Positions 1-7,808 of a DNA stretch of 64,000 bases are shown one piece after another (positions within the stretch are counted from its first letter, which is position 1; each line of letters begins with the position of its first letter). Made by a program: the position numbers and the translations under genes. The notes below the pieces were generated by a model. It was not told where the DNA came from and searched no databases. It saw only the letters and a list, made by a program, of their open reading frames with translations. This DNA comes from Deltaproteobacteria bacterium RBG_16_49_23 (GTDB taxonomy: Bacteria > Desulfobacterota > BSN033 > UBA1163), in contig MGQQ01000089.1 in the NCBI GenBank assembly GCA_001798855.1, positions 30,808-94,807 on the forward strand. The letters are read 5' to 3'.

Positions 1-873
1 CATCAGATGGCTGAACGGGAAGGTTTTGGTGATCTCCTGGCTGAAGGTGGCCAGCGAGCGGCTGCGAAGCTCGGCGGTAAGGCGGAAAAACTTTCTCAGA
101 TGTATTATCCCCGTGCCGGAAAGTTCGGTGGGTATCGTGAGCACTGGGTCTATTTAGGGGGCTTTCCAACAGGATATGCAGTCCCTCCGCTCGCATTGAT
201 GTGGGTTCTTGACAACCGGGACGCACTCGTTTCCCACAGTTTCATCTCTATGCTCTGGGGAGCGGCTTTTACGATCGGACAGAATGCCCTGACCGCAGTC
301 CCGGAGAAGATTTTCCCCATTCTCAAACCTGTCATGAAGGCCGCTTATGGTTCAGCCGAGGCTGCGGAATTCTTCCGTGCCGACGGAAAGAGTCTCAACT
401 GGAAATGGACTGCTCCTGTTGTGAAAAGGTATCATGAACACTCACTTCTGAAGGATAGCTACATTGTCTGCGACATCCTCTTCCCATACCTTTTTAATGC
501 AAATTCCTCAGATCACGTTGGAGACTCAACCCTCGAATCCCGTCTCTATTCCGCAGTTACCGGAATGGAGATGAGTTTGGAGGAATCCTACAAAAAAGGA
601 GAGATGCTCTGTACATTAGAAAGGGCATTGGCCGTGCGGGATGGTCGCACTCGCAAGGATGATATCCTCCATGACCTCTATTTCGAAAAGGAGGATGCTG
701 GGGGTAGGAAATATCTGCGGGAAGATCTGGAGCGTTCCAAAAGTGAATACTACAGTCGGATGGGATGGGACGTAAAGACCGGCATTCCAACCGCTTCGAC
801 CTTAGAGCAGTGGGACCTTAAAGAGGTGGCTGAGGATTTTCAGAGAAGAAAAATTCTGGGACAACGATCATGA
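1..873 (+). CDS. Aldehyde:ferredoxin oxidoreductase family protein, C-terminal part (5' end outside window)
   Basis: About 290 residues matching the C-terminal half of the tungsten/molybdenum bis-pterin aldehyde:ferredoxin oxidoreductase family, whose full proteins are about 600-700 residues. The frame is open from base 1, so the N-terminal pterin domain and the first three cluster cysteines lie upstream of the window. Visible signs are the REGFGDLLAEG stretch near the start, typical of the middle of these proteins, and the SYIVCD segment with Cys about 155 (counting from the ATG at 7), the likely fourth cysteine ligand of the 4Fe-4S cluster. The enzyme would oxidise aldehydes to acids, or run the reverse or an aromatic-CoA reduction as in BamB relatives. 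It overlaps the next gene by four bases (ATGA), so it probably works with that membrane cytochrome b. The exact substrate cannot be read. Confidence 0.85.
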   Translation, partial: HQMAEREGFGDLLAEGGQRAAAKLGGKAEKLSQMYYPRAGKFGGYREHWVYLGGFPTGYAVPPLALMWVLDNRDALVSHSFISMLWGAAFTIGQNALTAVPEKIFPILKPVMKAAYGSAEAAEFFRADGKSLNWKWTAPVVKRYHEHSLLKDSYIVCDILFPYLFNANSSDHVGDSTLESRLYSAVTGMEMSLEESYKKGEMLCTLERALAVRDGRTRKDDILHDLYFEKEDAGGRKYLREDLERSKSEYYSRMGWDVKTGIPTASTLEQWDLKEVAEDFQRRKILGQRS

Positions 874-1691
874 CTGAAGAACCCTTCTCCCTGCCAACCT
901 TCACCATGGCTGAATATGACTTCTACCGCGTTGATGAGCGAATCTTCTGGGCTCTCATTTTTGCCGCACTGATCTTCTGTGCAGTCCATGCGGCGCGCAG
1001 GGCCTTTCGTCAACCCCGATCCATAGAAACTCCTGAGACTCCTACAAACGCAAAGGGAGAAGAGCTTCAGAGGCACACCCTTTCTCAGAGAGTCTTCCAT
1101 TGGACAAACGCAGGTGCCGTCATTTTACTAACCCTCTCTGGCTGGATGATCTATCAACCCAAAAAAATTCTTCTTTTTTCAGGAACGACCCCCCTATGGT
1201 TTATCTTCCACCGATGGGGAGTGGCGCTCTTTCTTGTGGGATTCATCTTTCATCTCATCTACGAAAGTTTCATTGCCCAAGGTTCGAATCCGCTGACGGT
1301 GAGTCGAGGAGAAATGAAAAGATTTCTGGACATCCTTAAAAATTTCTTCGGTCTTTCCAAATTCTACCCCTACTCAACCAAATACCATCCAGGTCAAATC
1401 TTCTTCCATTGGGCAGTAGCGGGGAACCTTTTCTTTCTGACGATCACCGGATTTGTAATTTGGAAACCTTTCCGCGATCTCCTTCCCCTTTTCCTTTTGG
1501 GCCTGGGTTGGGATTTCATCTTTTACTGCCGTCTTCTTCATGGATTTTTTTCAGCCACCCTTATCCCCAGCCTCATCGGCCATATCTACTTTGCCCTTCT
1601 GATTAAAAAGAACTGGGCAGAGACAAAATCGATGATCACCGGCCGTGTTTCCCTCCACGACTATCCGAGGAGCCATTCCTCCAATCGTTGA
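870..1691 (+). CDS. Membrane cytochrome b561 / formate dehydrogenase gamma-like subunit
   Basis: 273 residues with about five hydrophobic segments (roughly 26-42, 75-95, 108-131, 176-198, 218-246). Histidines lie inside or at the edge of these segments (H77, H114, H128, H180, H224, H238), as expected for a di-haem b-type cytochrome of the FdnI/Ni-Fe hydrogenase family. It would pass electrons between the quinone pool and the soluble oxidoreductase encoded just upstream, to which it is translationally coupled by an ATGA overlap. An aldehyde oxidoreductase paired with a cytochrome b rather than only ferredoxin is less common and hints at a membrane-linked complex. The C-terminal tail after residue 250 is polar and cytoplasmic. 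Good confidence in the family, low in the redox partner. Confidence 0.8.
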   Translation: MTEEPFSLPTFTMAEYDFYRVDERIFWALIFAALIFCAVHAARRAFRQPRSIETPETPTNAKGEELQRHTLSQRVFHWTNAGAVILLTLSGWMIYQPKKILLFSGTTPLWFIFHRWGVALFLVGFIFHLIYESFIAQGSNPLTVSRGEMKRFLDILKNFFGLSKFYPYSTKYHPGQIFFHWAVAGNLFFLTITGFVIWKPFRDLLPLFLLGLGWDFIFYCRLLHGFFSATLIPSLIGHIYFALLIKKNWAETKSMITGRVSLHDYPRSHSSNR

Positions 1692-1793
1692 AAATCACCA
1701 TTTGACCACACCCCAGAGGAAATGCTATCTTTTGGGCTGCGGGGTTCTAATTTTTAAGAATTATATTAATTCCACAATTCGCATTCCCTGCCC

Positions 1794-1827
1794 GCGCCTG
1801 CCTGCGGTAGGCAGGGCAGGCAGGCGC
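1794..1827. repeat. GC-rich hairpin between cytochrome b and aldolase genes
   Basis: An 11-base inverted repeat (GCGCCTGCCTG at 1794-1804 and its complement at 1817-1827) around a 12-base loop that is itself rich in the GGCAGG word. The CCTGCCTGCG/GGCAGG word recurs inside intergenic elements near 21790, 27880, 37970 and 40975, so this is probably a piece of a dispersed repeat. It may also act as a terminator for the upstream pair, but no T-run follows. Confidence 0.6.
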
Positions 1828-1860
1828 ACTCCACAATGAGTTAGAGAAAGGAGCATCAAA

Positions 1861-2742
1861 ATGAAATTGAGCGGCGTTATGCCCCCTATCAGCACTCCTT
1901 TTCAAAAAGGAAATCTTGCCCTGGACAGGTTGAAAGAGAATTTTAACAGATGGAACAAGACCGGACTCTCCGGCTATCTTGTCCTGGGATCCAACGGAGA
2001 GGCAGTCTATTTAAACGAAAAAGAGAAGATGAAAGTCATGGAAGTCTCCAGGGAATCGATTCCCAAAACAAAGGTAATGATCGTCGGAACAGGGACGGAA
2101 TCGACACAGGAGACGATTCGTTTTACCCATCAGGCAGCAAAAGTTGGGGCCGATTTTGCTCTTGTCGTAACCCCTTGTTACTTTAAGGGATCGATGAGAC
2201 CCCAGGTCCTTTACGACCACTTCATCGCAGTTGCAGACTCCTCCAGAATCGGCATCCTCCTCTACAATGTCCCCCAATTTACCGGGATCAATCTGGACTC
2301 TGAACTGGTAGCAAAATTATCCTTTCATCGCAATATCCTTGGAATCAAAGACAGCTCAGGAAACATCGGCCAGTTGAATGAAATCATCCACCTTTCCCGG
2401 AAAGGGTTTGCTGTCTTTGTGGGGTCGGCCCCTGTCTTCTACCCTGCTCTTTGTGTGGGAGCAACCGGAGGAATCCTGGCTGTGGCGAATGTGGCGCCGG
2501 AAGAATGTGTCAGAATTCAGAGCCTTTTCCATCAGGGTAAAATAGCCGAGGCAATGGCCTTGCAGAACCAATTGAATCCGCTTGCCAAAGCGGTGACGGT
2601 GAAATATGGGATTGGCGGCTTAAAGACGGCTATGGACCTTGCCGGTTACTTCGGTGGAGATCCGAGACTCCCATTAAAAAAACCCGGAAAGGACGTTGAA
2701 GAGGAATTAAAACGGCTATGGCTCAACTTCAAAAAAGTCTGA
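1861..2742 (+). CDS. Dihydrodipicolinate synthase/N-acetylneuraminate lyase superfamily aldolase
   Basis: 293 residues, the usual length for the DapA superfamily of class I (Schiff-base) pyruvate aldolases. The pyruvate-carboxylate motif is GSNGE (43-47) in place of the GTTGE of true DapA, the catalytic tyrosine is in YNVP (135-138), and the Schiff-base lysine is K163 in GIKDSSG. The GSNGE form is also seen in 4-hydroxy-2-oxoglutarate aldolase (HOGA-type) enzymes, which yield pyruvate and glyoxylate. That reaction would suit the glyoxylate theme of this window, but this is inference. The ATG has a GGAG ribosome site 9 bases upstream. It converges on the minus-strand block ending at 2761, leaving only 18 bases between the stops. 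It is probably not lysine biosynthetic DapA because no other dap gene is near. Confidence 0.85.
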   Translation: MKLSGVMPPISTPFQKGNLALDRLKENFNRWNKTGLSGYLVLGSNGEAVYLNEKEKMKVMEVSRESIPKTKVMIVGTGTESTQETIRFTHQAAKVGADFALVVTPCYFKGSMRPQVLYDHFIAVADSSRIGILLYNVPQFTGINLDSELVAKLSFHRNILGIKDSSGNIGQLNEIIHLSRKGFAVFVGSAPVFYPALCVGATGGILAVANVAPEECVRIQSLFHQGKIAEAMALQNQLNPLAKAVTVKYGIGGLKTAMDLAGYFGGDPRLPLKKPGKDVEEELKRLWLNFKKV

Positions 2743-2760
2743 AATGGCCTGGAGGACAGG

Positions 2761-3429
2761 CTAAAAATTTAAGAACAATTCCTGGGTCACTTCCTGACCC
2801 GGTTTTATGATAATAAAATCCTCATTCCACCATCCTCGAAGCATCTTCTCAAAAAATGCTAACGATCCTGCCATCTCTTCATACCTGAGATGAAGAAACC
2901 GGGCGTTCTCCCTGGCATGTTCCCGATGGGTTTCTGATAAATCAGTCCCCACATCCACCAGGGCGATTCTCGTATAGTTCTTCAATTCCTCCTTGATCGC
3001 CCATTCCGCAGTCTCCTGACCGTAGCGTTGGCAGTATTCCTTGTAGATTCCAAGCGGAGATTTTCCTTCCTCTATCCATCCTTTGGTGAGATAGTAGGTT
3101 CCTGGCTCTTTTTTTTGTTCTTCCATATATCTGTTACAGGACCCGAGGAAAAGAGCGATGCAATCATGGACCTTTGGAATAACCATGGGATGCCGGTTGG
3201 CCTTGACACCTAATATCCCGTTACTACAAAGTCCATAGCTTAAAATAATATAATCTAATTCCTGCTCTGCAGCCCTATCGATCTCTTCCTGAATAATCGG
3301 CTTCATCTTTTGAGGAGTCCGATGAAGGGATTGTTCTAGAAAAACGAAAGAGATTCCGTTGGTCTGGAAACGGAGGATCTCATCTTTCATGATGTTGCAG
3401 GCAATTACGAGGTATTTTGTGTTTGCCAT
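2761..3429 (-). CDS. DUF1638 family protein
   Basis: 222 residues. The sequence matches the DUF1638 family, known from genomes with corrinoid methyltransferases, where it often lies next to MtaB/MttB-type genes. Cysteines that could bind metal are C11 (ACNIMKDEI), C68 (LSYGLCSNG), C90 and C98; the YGLCSNG segment is the most recognisable. No membrane segment or signal is seen. It is the last gene of the minus-strand block and follows the methyl-THF methyltransferase after 33 bases, so a role in methyl transfer, for example cobalamin reactivation or methyl-acceptor handling, is suggested by context only. The biochemical function is unknown. Confidence 0.8.
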   Translation of the reverse strand: MANTKYLVIACNIMKDEILRFQTNGISFVFLEQSLHRTPQKMKPIIQEEIDRAAEQELDYIILSYGLCSNGILGVKANRHPMVIPKVHDCIALFLGSCNRYMEEQKKEPGTYYLTKGWIEEGKSPLGIYKEYCQRYGQETAEWAIKEELKNYTRIALVDVGTDLSETHREHARENARFLHLRYEEMAGSLAFFEKMLRGWWNEDFIIIKPGQEVTQELFLNF

Positions 3430-3462
3430 CTGCTATCAGCTATAAGCTACCTGCTAAGAAAT

Positions 3463-4257
3463 TTATTCCAATCTTCCTTCCCTAAATCCGGCAATATATT
3501 GCATACAGAATTCATCTTTTCCGGCGATCGTGAGGGCCGCTTTGAGCGCTCCGAAAAGCTGTTTGTCCGTTGGGTCTAAAATAACGGAATCCAAACCACG
3601 GCCAATAGCGGCTACAAGAAAGGCCCGATTCACAAGCTTCCGGTTGGGCAGACCGTAAGACACATTGGTGAGACCGCAGGTCGTATGAACGCCTGGGAAC
3701 TCTTTCATGATTGTCTCAATAGCATCCAACGTTGCTAACGCTGACCGGTCATCGGTCGCAAGAGGATAGACGAGGGGATCGATGTACAGGTGATCCAGGG
3801 GAACACCCGAAGCTTCCACCTTTTTCACGAGTTGCCCGGCCATTTTCACCTTTGCTTCGGCTGTATCTGCGATAGAGTCCCCTGATTGACAGAGACCAAT
3901 GACCTTTGCCTTGTGTTCAGCCACCAACGGGAGAATGCCTTCCAAACGGGAAGCTTCCAGGGTGATGGAATTAATCATAGGAGTTTTCTTCACCAACGGA
4001 ATCATCGCTTTGATCACCGCCGGATCCGGACTGTCAATGGAGAGGGGAAGATCTACGGCTTCCTGGATGGTCTCAATAACCCACTGGAGATGCTTCGCCT
4101 CCTCACCGACAAAAGTCCCCGCATTGGCATCAATATAATCAGCGCCGGCCGCGGCCTGTATTTTTGCCTCATTCCGAATAAAAGCTGCATTCCTGGAGGA
4201 AATAGCATCGGCAATAGACTTTCGAGAAGCGTTGATTCGTTCACCGATGATCAGCAT
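3463..4257 (-). CDS. Methyltetrahydrofolate:corrinoid methyltransferase (AcsE/MtrH-like, pterin-binding)
   Basis: 264 residues from the ATG at 4257; a GTG at 4269 is possible, but an AAAGG sits just before the ATG and AcsE-type proteins begin at this point. The start MLIIGERINASRK and the later DYIDANAG block are hallmarks of the pterin-binding TIM barrel shared by dihydropteroate synthase, MetH and AcsE. The protein would move a methyl group between the corrinoid protein encoded at 5520-6161 and tetrahydrofolate. It lies downstream of the UroD-type methyltransferase and corrinoid protein in the same direction, forming the classic three-part methyl-transfer set. Substrate side is set by the UroD protein; this one faces folate. 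It is not biosynthetic FolP, given the AcsE-like N terminus and the context. Confidence 0.85.
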   Translation of the reverse strand: MLIIGERINASRKSIADAISSRNAAFIRNEAKIQAAAGADYIDANAGTFVGEEAKHLQWVIETIQEAVDLPLSIDSPDPAVIKAMIPLVKKTPMINSITLEASRLEGILPLVAEHKAKVIGLCQSGDSIADTAEAKVKMAGQLVKKVEASGVPLDHLYIDPLVYPLATDDRSALATLDAIETIMKEFPGVHTTCGLTNVSYGLPNRKLVNRAFLVAAIGRGLDSVILDPTDKQLFGALKAALTIAGKDEFCMQYIAGFREGRLE

Positions 4258-4318
4258 GGGGCCTTTCACAAAGTGAGTTACAGGATCGCTCTACGCTTAA
4301 GGTTGGAGGAGCGCTTCG

Positions 4319-4375
4319 CTTGAGGTAAAATCTTTTACCTCTATCCTCAAGTTCTGCTGCGGCAGAACGATCCTC
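4319..4375. repeat. Cluster of small palindromes between methyltransferase genes
   Basis: AGGTAAAATCTTTTACCT (4323-4340) is an imperfect palindrome, followed by the hairpin GTTCTGC..GCAGAAC (4351-4368), with TTGAGG/CCTCAA words on both sides. It lies inside the minus-strand operon between the UroD-type gene (stop at 4382) and the methyl-THF methyltransferase (start 4257). Possible roles are RNA stability or uncoupling of the two genes; no terminator T-run is present. Confidence 0.5.
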
Positions 4376-4381
4376 AAACCT

Positions 4382-5491
4382 CTAACGATTTTCACCTTTG
4401 TCCAATGGATACTTCCCGTATTTCTTGATGGCATGGGCCATCGCCCAGACATTTTCAGTCTTGCAATAATCTGTCAGGCTGTTCGCACTCGTGACGATAT
4501 AGCCCCCTCCAGGTCCTGCCGCGGCAATCCTTTCCCTGACCTCCTTATCCACTTCATCTGGAGTCCCTAAGGTAAGGGTATAATCGAGATCAATATTGCC
4601 CAGAATGCAAACCCGATTCCCATATCTTTCCTTTATTTGTTTGATGTCCATAGCGGAAGGCTGGATAGGGTGAAGACCGTTCATCCCCAATGTCAGCAGA
4701 TCATCTAAAATGGGCAGGAGGTTTCCATCGCTATGGAAAACCCAGGGTTTCTTAATCGCCTGGGCCACAATTTTTTGGTACGGGAGAAAAAATTCCTGGT
4801 ACTGTTCACGACTCATCCAGGTTGATTTCGTATCGGCATGGTCATCATTAACCCAATAATAATCAAAATCCATCCGGTTCAGATGTTCCACCACTTTCGC
4901 CGACCATTCCGAAAACCTTCGATGAATCTCTTTGATCAGACCCGGGTTGTCATAAACATTATAGGCAAACTCCACAATGCCCATGCTCTCTAACATCGAA
5001 GCAGATCCCAAGCGGATTCTGGCAAAAACGGCGTAATCCCCTTTGAATTGGGCAATCCATTTAGACACCTGCTCGTAACGAGCCGGATGATCCGGATCAG
5101 GAAGATATTCTTCGAAGAGTTTTAATGAGTCATTGGAGGTGAGCAGGCCCCGCTTAACAAATGTCCGGCCTGTTTCGGGGATGACCCCCATCTCTGCAAT
5201 CCAGGGAGGGACAAAATCAAATGTGATTTTTTTCGGGTAATAATAACTCTCCTTAAAACCCACAGCAGCCTGCATGGCCTGGCCTGCAGTGGCTTGCCCC
5301 CCCATCGGGAAGTGATAACCGAAGCCGTCCATTCCGAGTTTATCGCAGAGCTGACCCGGAGTAAATTCGGTCGTCTCCATGATCCTCGCCTGGAGCCCCT
5401 CCTCAATATCATTCTCTATCCATGGAACCCGGTCTGGAACCCCTCTTTTTAATGCGGTCAAAATCCTATCCCTCGGTTTCATCCCCTTCAT
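4382..5491 (-). CDS. Uroporphyrinogen decarboxylase family (MtaA/CmuA-like) methyltransferase
   Basis: 369 residues, a full UroD-superfamily TIM barrel. The start MKGMKPRDRILTALKRGVPD is typical of the catabolic methyltransferase branch (MtaA, CmuA, MtgB-like relatives), not of HemE. Candidate zinc or substrate ligands are the HSDGN segment (H253, D255) at the place where MtaA has His-X-Cys, and the DDHADTKSTWMS stretch at about 216-227. The upstream GAGGAGGG ribosome site supports the start. With the corrinoid protein (5520-6161) and the methyl-THF methyltransferase (3463-4257) it would demethylate a small O-, N- or S-methyl compound. The change from His-X-Cys to His-X-Asp leaves metal content open. 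The substrate is unknown; the neighbouring Liv importer is a reasonable candidate route for it. Confidence 0.82.
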   Translation of the reverse strand: MKGMKPRDRILTALKRGVPDRVPWIENDIEEGLQARIMETTEFTPGQLCDKLGMDGFGYHFPMGGQATAGQAMQAAVGFKESYYYPKKITFDFVPPWIAEMGVIPETGRTFVKRGLLTSNDSLKLFEEYLPDPDHPARYEQVSKWIAQFKGDYAVFARIRLGSASMLESMGIVEFAYNVYDNPGLIKEIHRRFSEWSAKVVEHLNRMDFDYYWVNDDHADTKSTWMSREQYQEFFLPYQKIVAQAIKKPWVFHSDGNLLPILDDLLTLGMNGLHPIQPSAMDIKQIKERYGNRVCILGNIDLDYTLTLGTPDEVDKEVRERIAAAGPGGGYIVTSANSLTDYCKTENVWAMAHAIKKYGKYPLDKGENR

Positions 5492-5519
5492 AAATCCCTC
5501 CTCCTCAGGAGTTGACTCT

Positions 5520-6161
5520 TCAAATCAATGTATTACACTTGATCACCGCTGCGCGGGCATCCTTTCCATAAAAGTCCGCCCCGATTTGGTCCGCAAATTT
5601 CTGAGTAAGAGGCGCTCCTCCGACTCCTATCTTAACTTTCTCTCTTACCCCGGCCTTTTTAAAAGTCCAAATCGTTTCATCCATCATCGACATGGTTAAG
5701 GTAATGAGCGCAGACATCAGAACAAACTTGGGCTGATGTTGGTGAATGGCCTCGATAAATTTCTCCGGCGCGACATCAATTCCTAAATCGATCACCTCAT
5801 AACCTGCGCCCTGGAGAACCATGGAGACAATGTTCTTCCCGACATCATGAATGTCGCCTTTGACGGACCCGATCACCACTTTGCCCTTGCCCAATGCCCC
5901 TTGCGCTGTAAGCATGGGACGGAGGATATCCAGGCCAATGTTCATCGCTCTTGCGGCAATCATCATCTCCGGCAGGAAGATCTCGTTTCGAGAATATTGA
6001 TCTCCCACCACATCCATGGCCGGAATCATGACATCATTCATGATCGCCTCAGGATTTAAACCATCGAACAAAAGTTTACGGACCAATGGTTCGACCGCAT
6101 CCCGTTTCCCTTTGATGATGGCTTGTTGAAGCTCCTCTTTCAGGGTTGTTATCTCAGGCAT
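5520..6161 (-). CDS. Corrinoid (B12-binding) methyl-carrier protein, MtaC/MttC-like
   Basis: 213 residues from the ATG at 6161, which has the strong site GGGGAGGT seven bases upstream. A longer frame reaching 6272 would translate a C/G-rich intergenic repeat and is rejected. The protein has the usual two parts: a helical cap (about 1-88) and a Rossmann-type cobalamin domain with DIHDVG at 103-108, whose H105 is the lower cobalt ligand, and the GAGYEVIDLG segment after it. It carries methyl groups between the UroD-type protein (4382-5491) and the folate methyltransferase (3463-4257), which follow at once downstream. No reactivation protein (RamA-type) is seen in the window. Confidence 0.92.
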   Translation of the reverse strand: MPEITTLKEELQQAIIKGKRDAVEPLVRKLLFDGLNPEAIMNDVMIPAMDVVGDQYSRNEIFLPEMMIAARAMNIGLDILRPMLTAQGALGKGKVVIGSVKGDIHDVGKNIVSMVLQGAGYEVIDLGIDVAPEKFIEAIHQHQPKFVLMSALITLTMSMMDETIWTFKKAGVREKVKIGVGGAPLTQKFADQIGADFYGKDARAAVIKCNTLI

Positions 6162-6177
6162 ATTAGACCTCCCCAAG

Positions 6178-6265
6178 AAATCCTCCCCACCCTTTTCTTC
6201 CCCTCTCCGAGCCAGAGGCTCTTCTGAGCCGGAGGCCTCGAGGGGGAAGGGTGAGGGAGGGGGGG
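6178..6265. repeat. C/G-rich palindromic intergenic repeat
   Basis: TCCTCCCCACCC near 6180 pairs with GGGTGAGGGAGG near 6250, around an inner hairpin in which GAGCCAGAGGCTC and GAGCCGGAGGCCTC form a second fold. It fills the gap between livF and the corrinoid protein gene. It belongs to the dispersed CCCTCTCCC/GGGAGAGGG class also seen at 18691-18854, 23225-23292 and 45526-45632. Confidence 0.6.
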
Positions 6266-6281
6266 ATATCAATAATATTGG

Positions 6282-6992
6282 TTACGTTGCTCCTGCGACA
6301 ATCTTCAGGACAGCTTTATCCTTCATCAGCCCTTCAGGTTTTCCCGAGAAGATGATCTCCCCTCTTTCAATGACATAAAGCCTGTCTGTAAAATCGGGAA
6401 CATGATAAATGTTCGATTCAGCGAGGAGGATGGAGTGACCCATTTTAGCAATCTCATGGATACTCTCTGCGATCTGCGGGATGATGGCCGGTGAGAGCCC
6501 TTCGAAGGATTCATCGAGCAATAGCATATGAGGATCCATGGCCAACGCTCTTGCGATCGAGAGCATTTTCCTCTCCCCACCACTGATCTGTGTCCCCTTT
6601 CTCGCCTTATACCTCTCCAGGGGTGGAAATACAGAATAAGCGAGCCGGACCCTCTCTTCTGCGGAACGCGAGGTTTTTCGGGTCCAGGTCGCGATCTCAA
6701 TATTTTCTAAGGTGGTTAAATCGGCAAATATTTCACTTTCTTCCGGAGCAAAGCCTATTCCCAAAAGAGCAATCTCGTGAGGAAAAAACTCGGTAATCTC
6801 TTTTCCCATGAACTTGATGCTGCCGGACTCGGGTTTAAGAAATCCCATAATGCTCCTGAGAGTAGTGGTCTTGCCTGCCCCATTCCTTCCGATGAGACAG
6901 ACGACTTCTTTCTCCCCCACCTCGATATTCACATTTTGCAGGATATGGCTGGCCTTGATAAAAACATTGATGTCTTTTAATTCGAGCATCAT
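6282..6992 (-). CDS. livF: Branched-chain-type ABC importer ATPase LivF
   Basis: 236 residues. Walker A is GRNGAGKT (35-42), the signature is ISGGERKML near 135, and Walker B is LLLDESFEGL, with the unusual DES in place of the common DEP. The family pairs with LivG under the LivHM permeases to import amino acids or other small carboxylates. It overlaps livG by four bases (ATGA), showing translational coupling. It is the last transporter gene of the set livK-livH-livM-livG-livF in this block, followed by the methyl-transfer genes. Confidence 0.92.
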   Translation of the reverse strand: MMLELKDINVFIKASHILQNVNIEVGEKEVVCLIGRNGAGKTTTLRSIMGFLKPESGSIKFMGKEITEFFPHEIALLGIGFAPEESEIFADLTTLENIEIATWTRKTSRSAEERVRLAYSVFPPLERYKARKGTQISGGERKMLSIARALAMDPHMLLLDESFEGLSPAIIPQIAESIHEIAKMGHSILLAESNIYHVPDFTDRLYVIERGEIIFSGKPEGLMKDKAVLKIVAGAT

Positions 6993-7798
6993 GCTTTACC
7001 GCCCTTTCCGGTATGTTCATGCATCAGGGCGCTGAAAATCTTGAAACATTCCTTTTGCCCTAAGACGGTGCAAACCACTTCTTCATTCTTCTCGATTTCT
7101 CCCGGGGCGCTATCCGATAAGATCTTCCCCTGGTGTAAGGCGATGATGCGATCCGAAAAGGAGAAAACGATATCCATATCATGCTCCACTTGAATGATCG
7201 ATTTGATCCCGATCTTTTTCGAAGCCGATACAAGGGTTTCCATAATCTTGTTCTTATCGCTGGTGCTCACGCCACTCGTGGGTTCATCCAGCAAAATAAC
7301 CTCGGGGTGAAGGGCAAAAGCGGAGGCGACATCGAGCATCTTTTTGTCGCCCTGAGGTAAATTCTTTGTTAGCACATCTCTCTTTCCAACTAATCCAAAG
7401 AGCATTGCCACCTCCAACGCCTCACTCGTCACCTTCTGGTCTCGGAGAAGTGAGGAGTAGAAGTTGGTTCCTTTCCCCAATCGTGAAACCACAGCGACCA
7501 TTAAGAACTCAAGGACGGTAAAATTTGGGAAAATATTGACCAGTTGAAAACTCCGGGCAACCCCCAGTTTTGAAAGCTTTTCAGGACCGATTCCGGTAAT
7601 CTCTTTATCCTTGTAAAAAACTTTCCCCGTATTCGGTGTAAGCAATCCGGTCAAGACATTGATTAATGTGGTCTTGCCCGCCCCATTCGGTCCAATGATG
7701 GACACAAACTCCCCTTCATTAATCTTAAAGCTTACCCCATCCAGGGCACAGAACTCTCCATAATATTTACGAAGATCACTCGCAGAGAGAATCACCAT
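6989..7798 (-). CDS. livG: Branched-chain-type ABC importer ATPase LivG
   Basis: 269 residues. Walker A is GPNGAGKTTL at about 36-45 and Walker B is VILLDEPTSGV. The ABC signature is LPQGDKKMLD in place of LSGGQ, as is usual for this branch of LivG. An extra segment of about 25 residues after the FRTSFQ-like Q-loop region fits the longer LivG proteins. It sits 10 bases downstream of livM and overlaps livF, so the four membrane-complex genes are made together. Ligand specificity is set by the LivK protein at 9745-11040. Confidence 0.92.
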   Translation of the reverse strand: MVILSASDLRKYYGEFCALDGVSFKINEGEFVSIIGPNGAGKTTLINVLTGLLTPNTGKVFYKDKEITGIGPEKLSKLGVARSFQLVNIFPNFTVLEFLMVAVVSRLGKGTNFYSSLLRDQKVTSEALEVAMLFGLVGKRDVLTKNLPQGDKKMLDVASAFALHPEVILLDEPTSGVSTSDKNKIMETLVSASKKIGIKSIIQVEHDMDIVFSFSDRIIALHQGKILSDSAPGEIEKNEEVVCTVLGQKECFKIFSALMHEHTGKGGKA

Positions 7799-7808
7799 CT
7801 CTATCTCC

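Noticed and set aside
6162..6272. Longer N terminus for the corrinoid protein
   Set aside because: It would be encoded by a C/G-rich repeat, while the ATG at 6161 has a strong ribosome site and fits family length.
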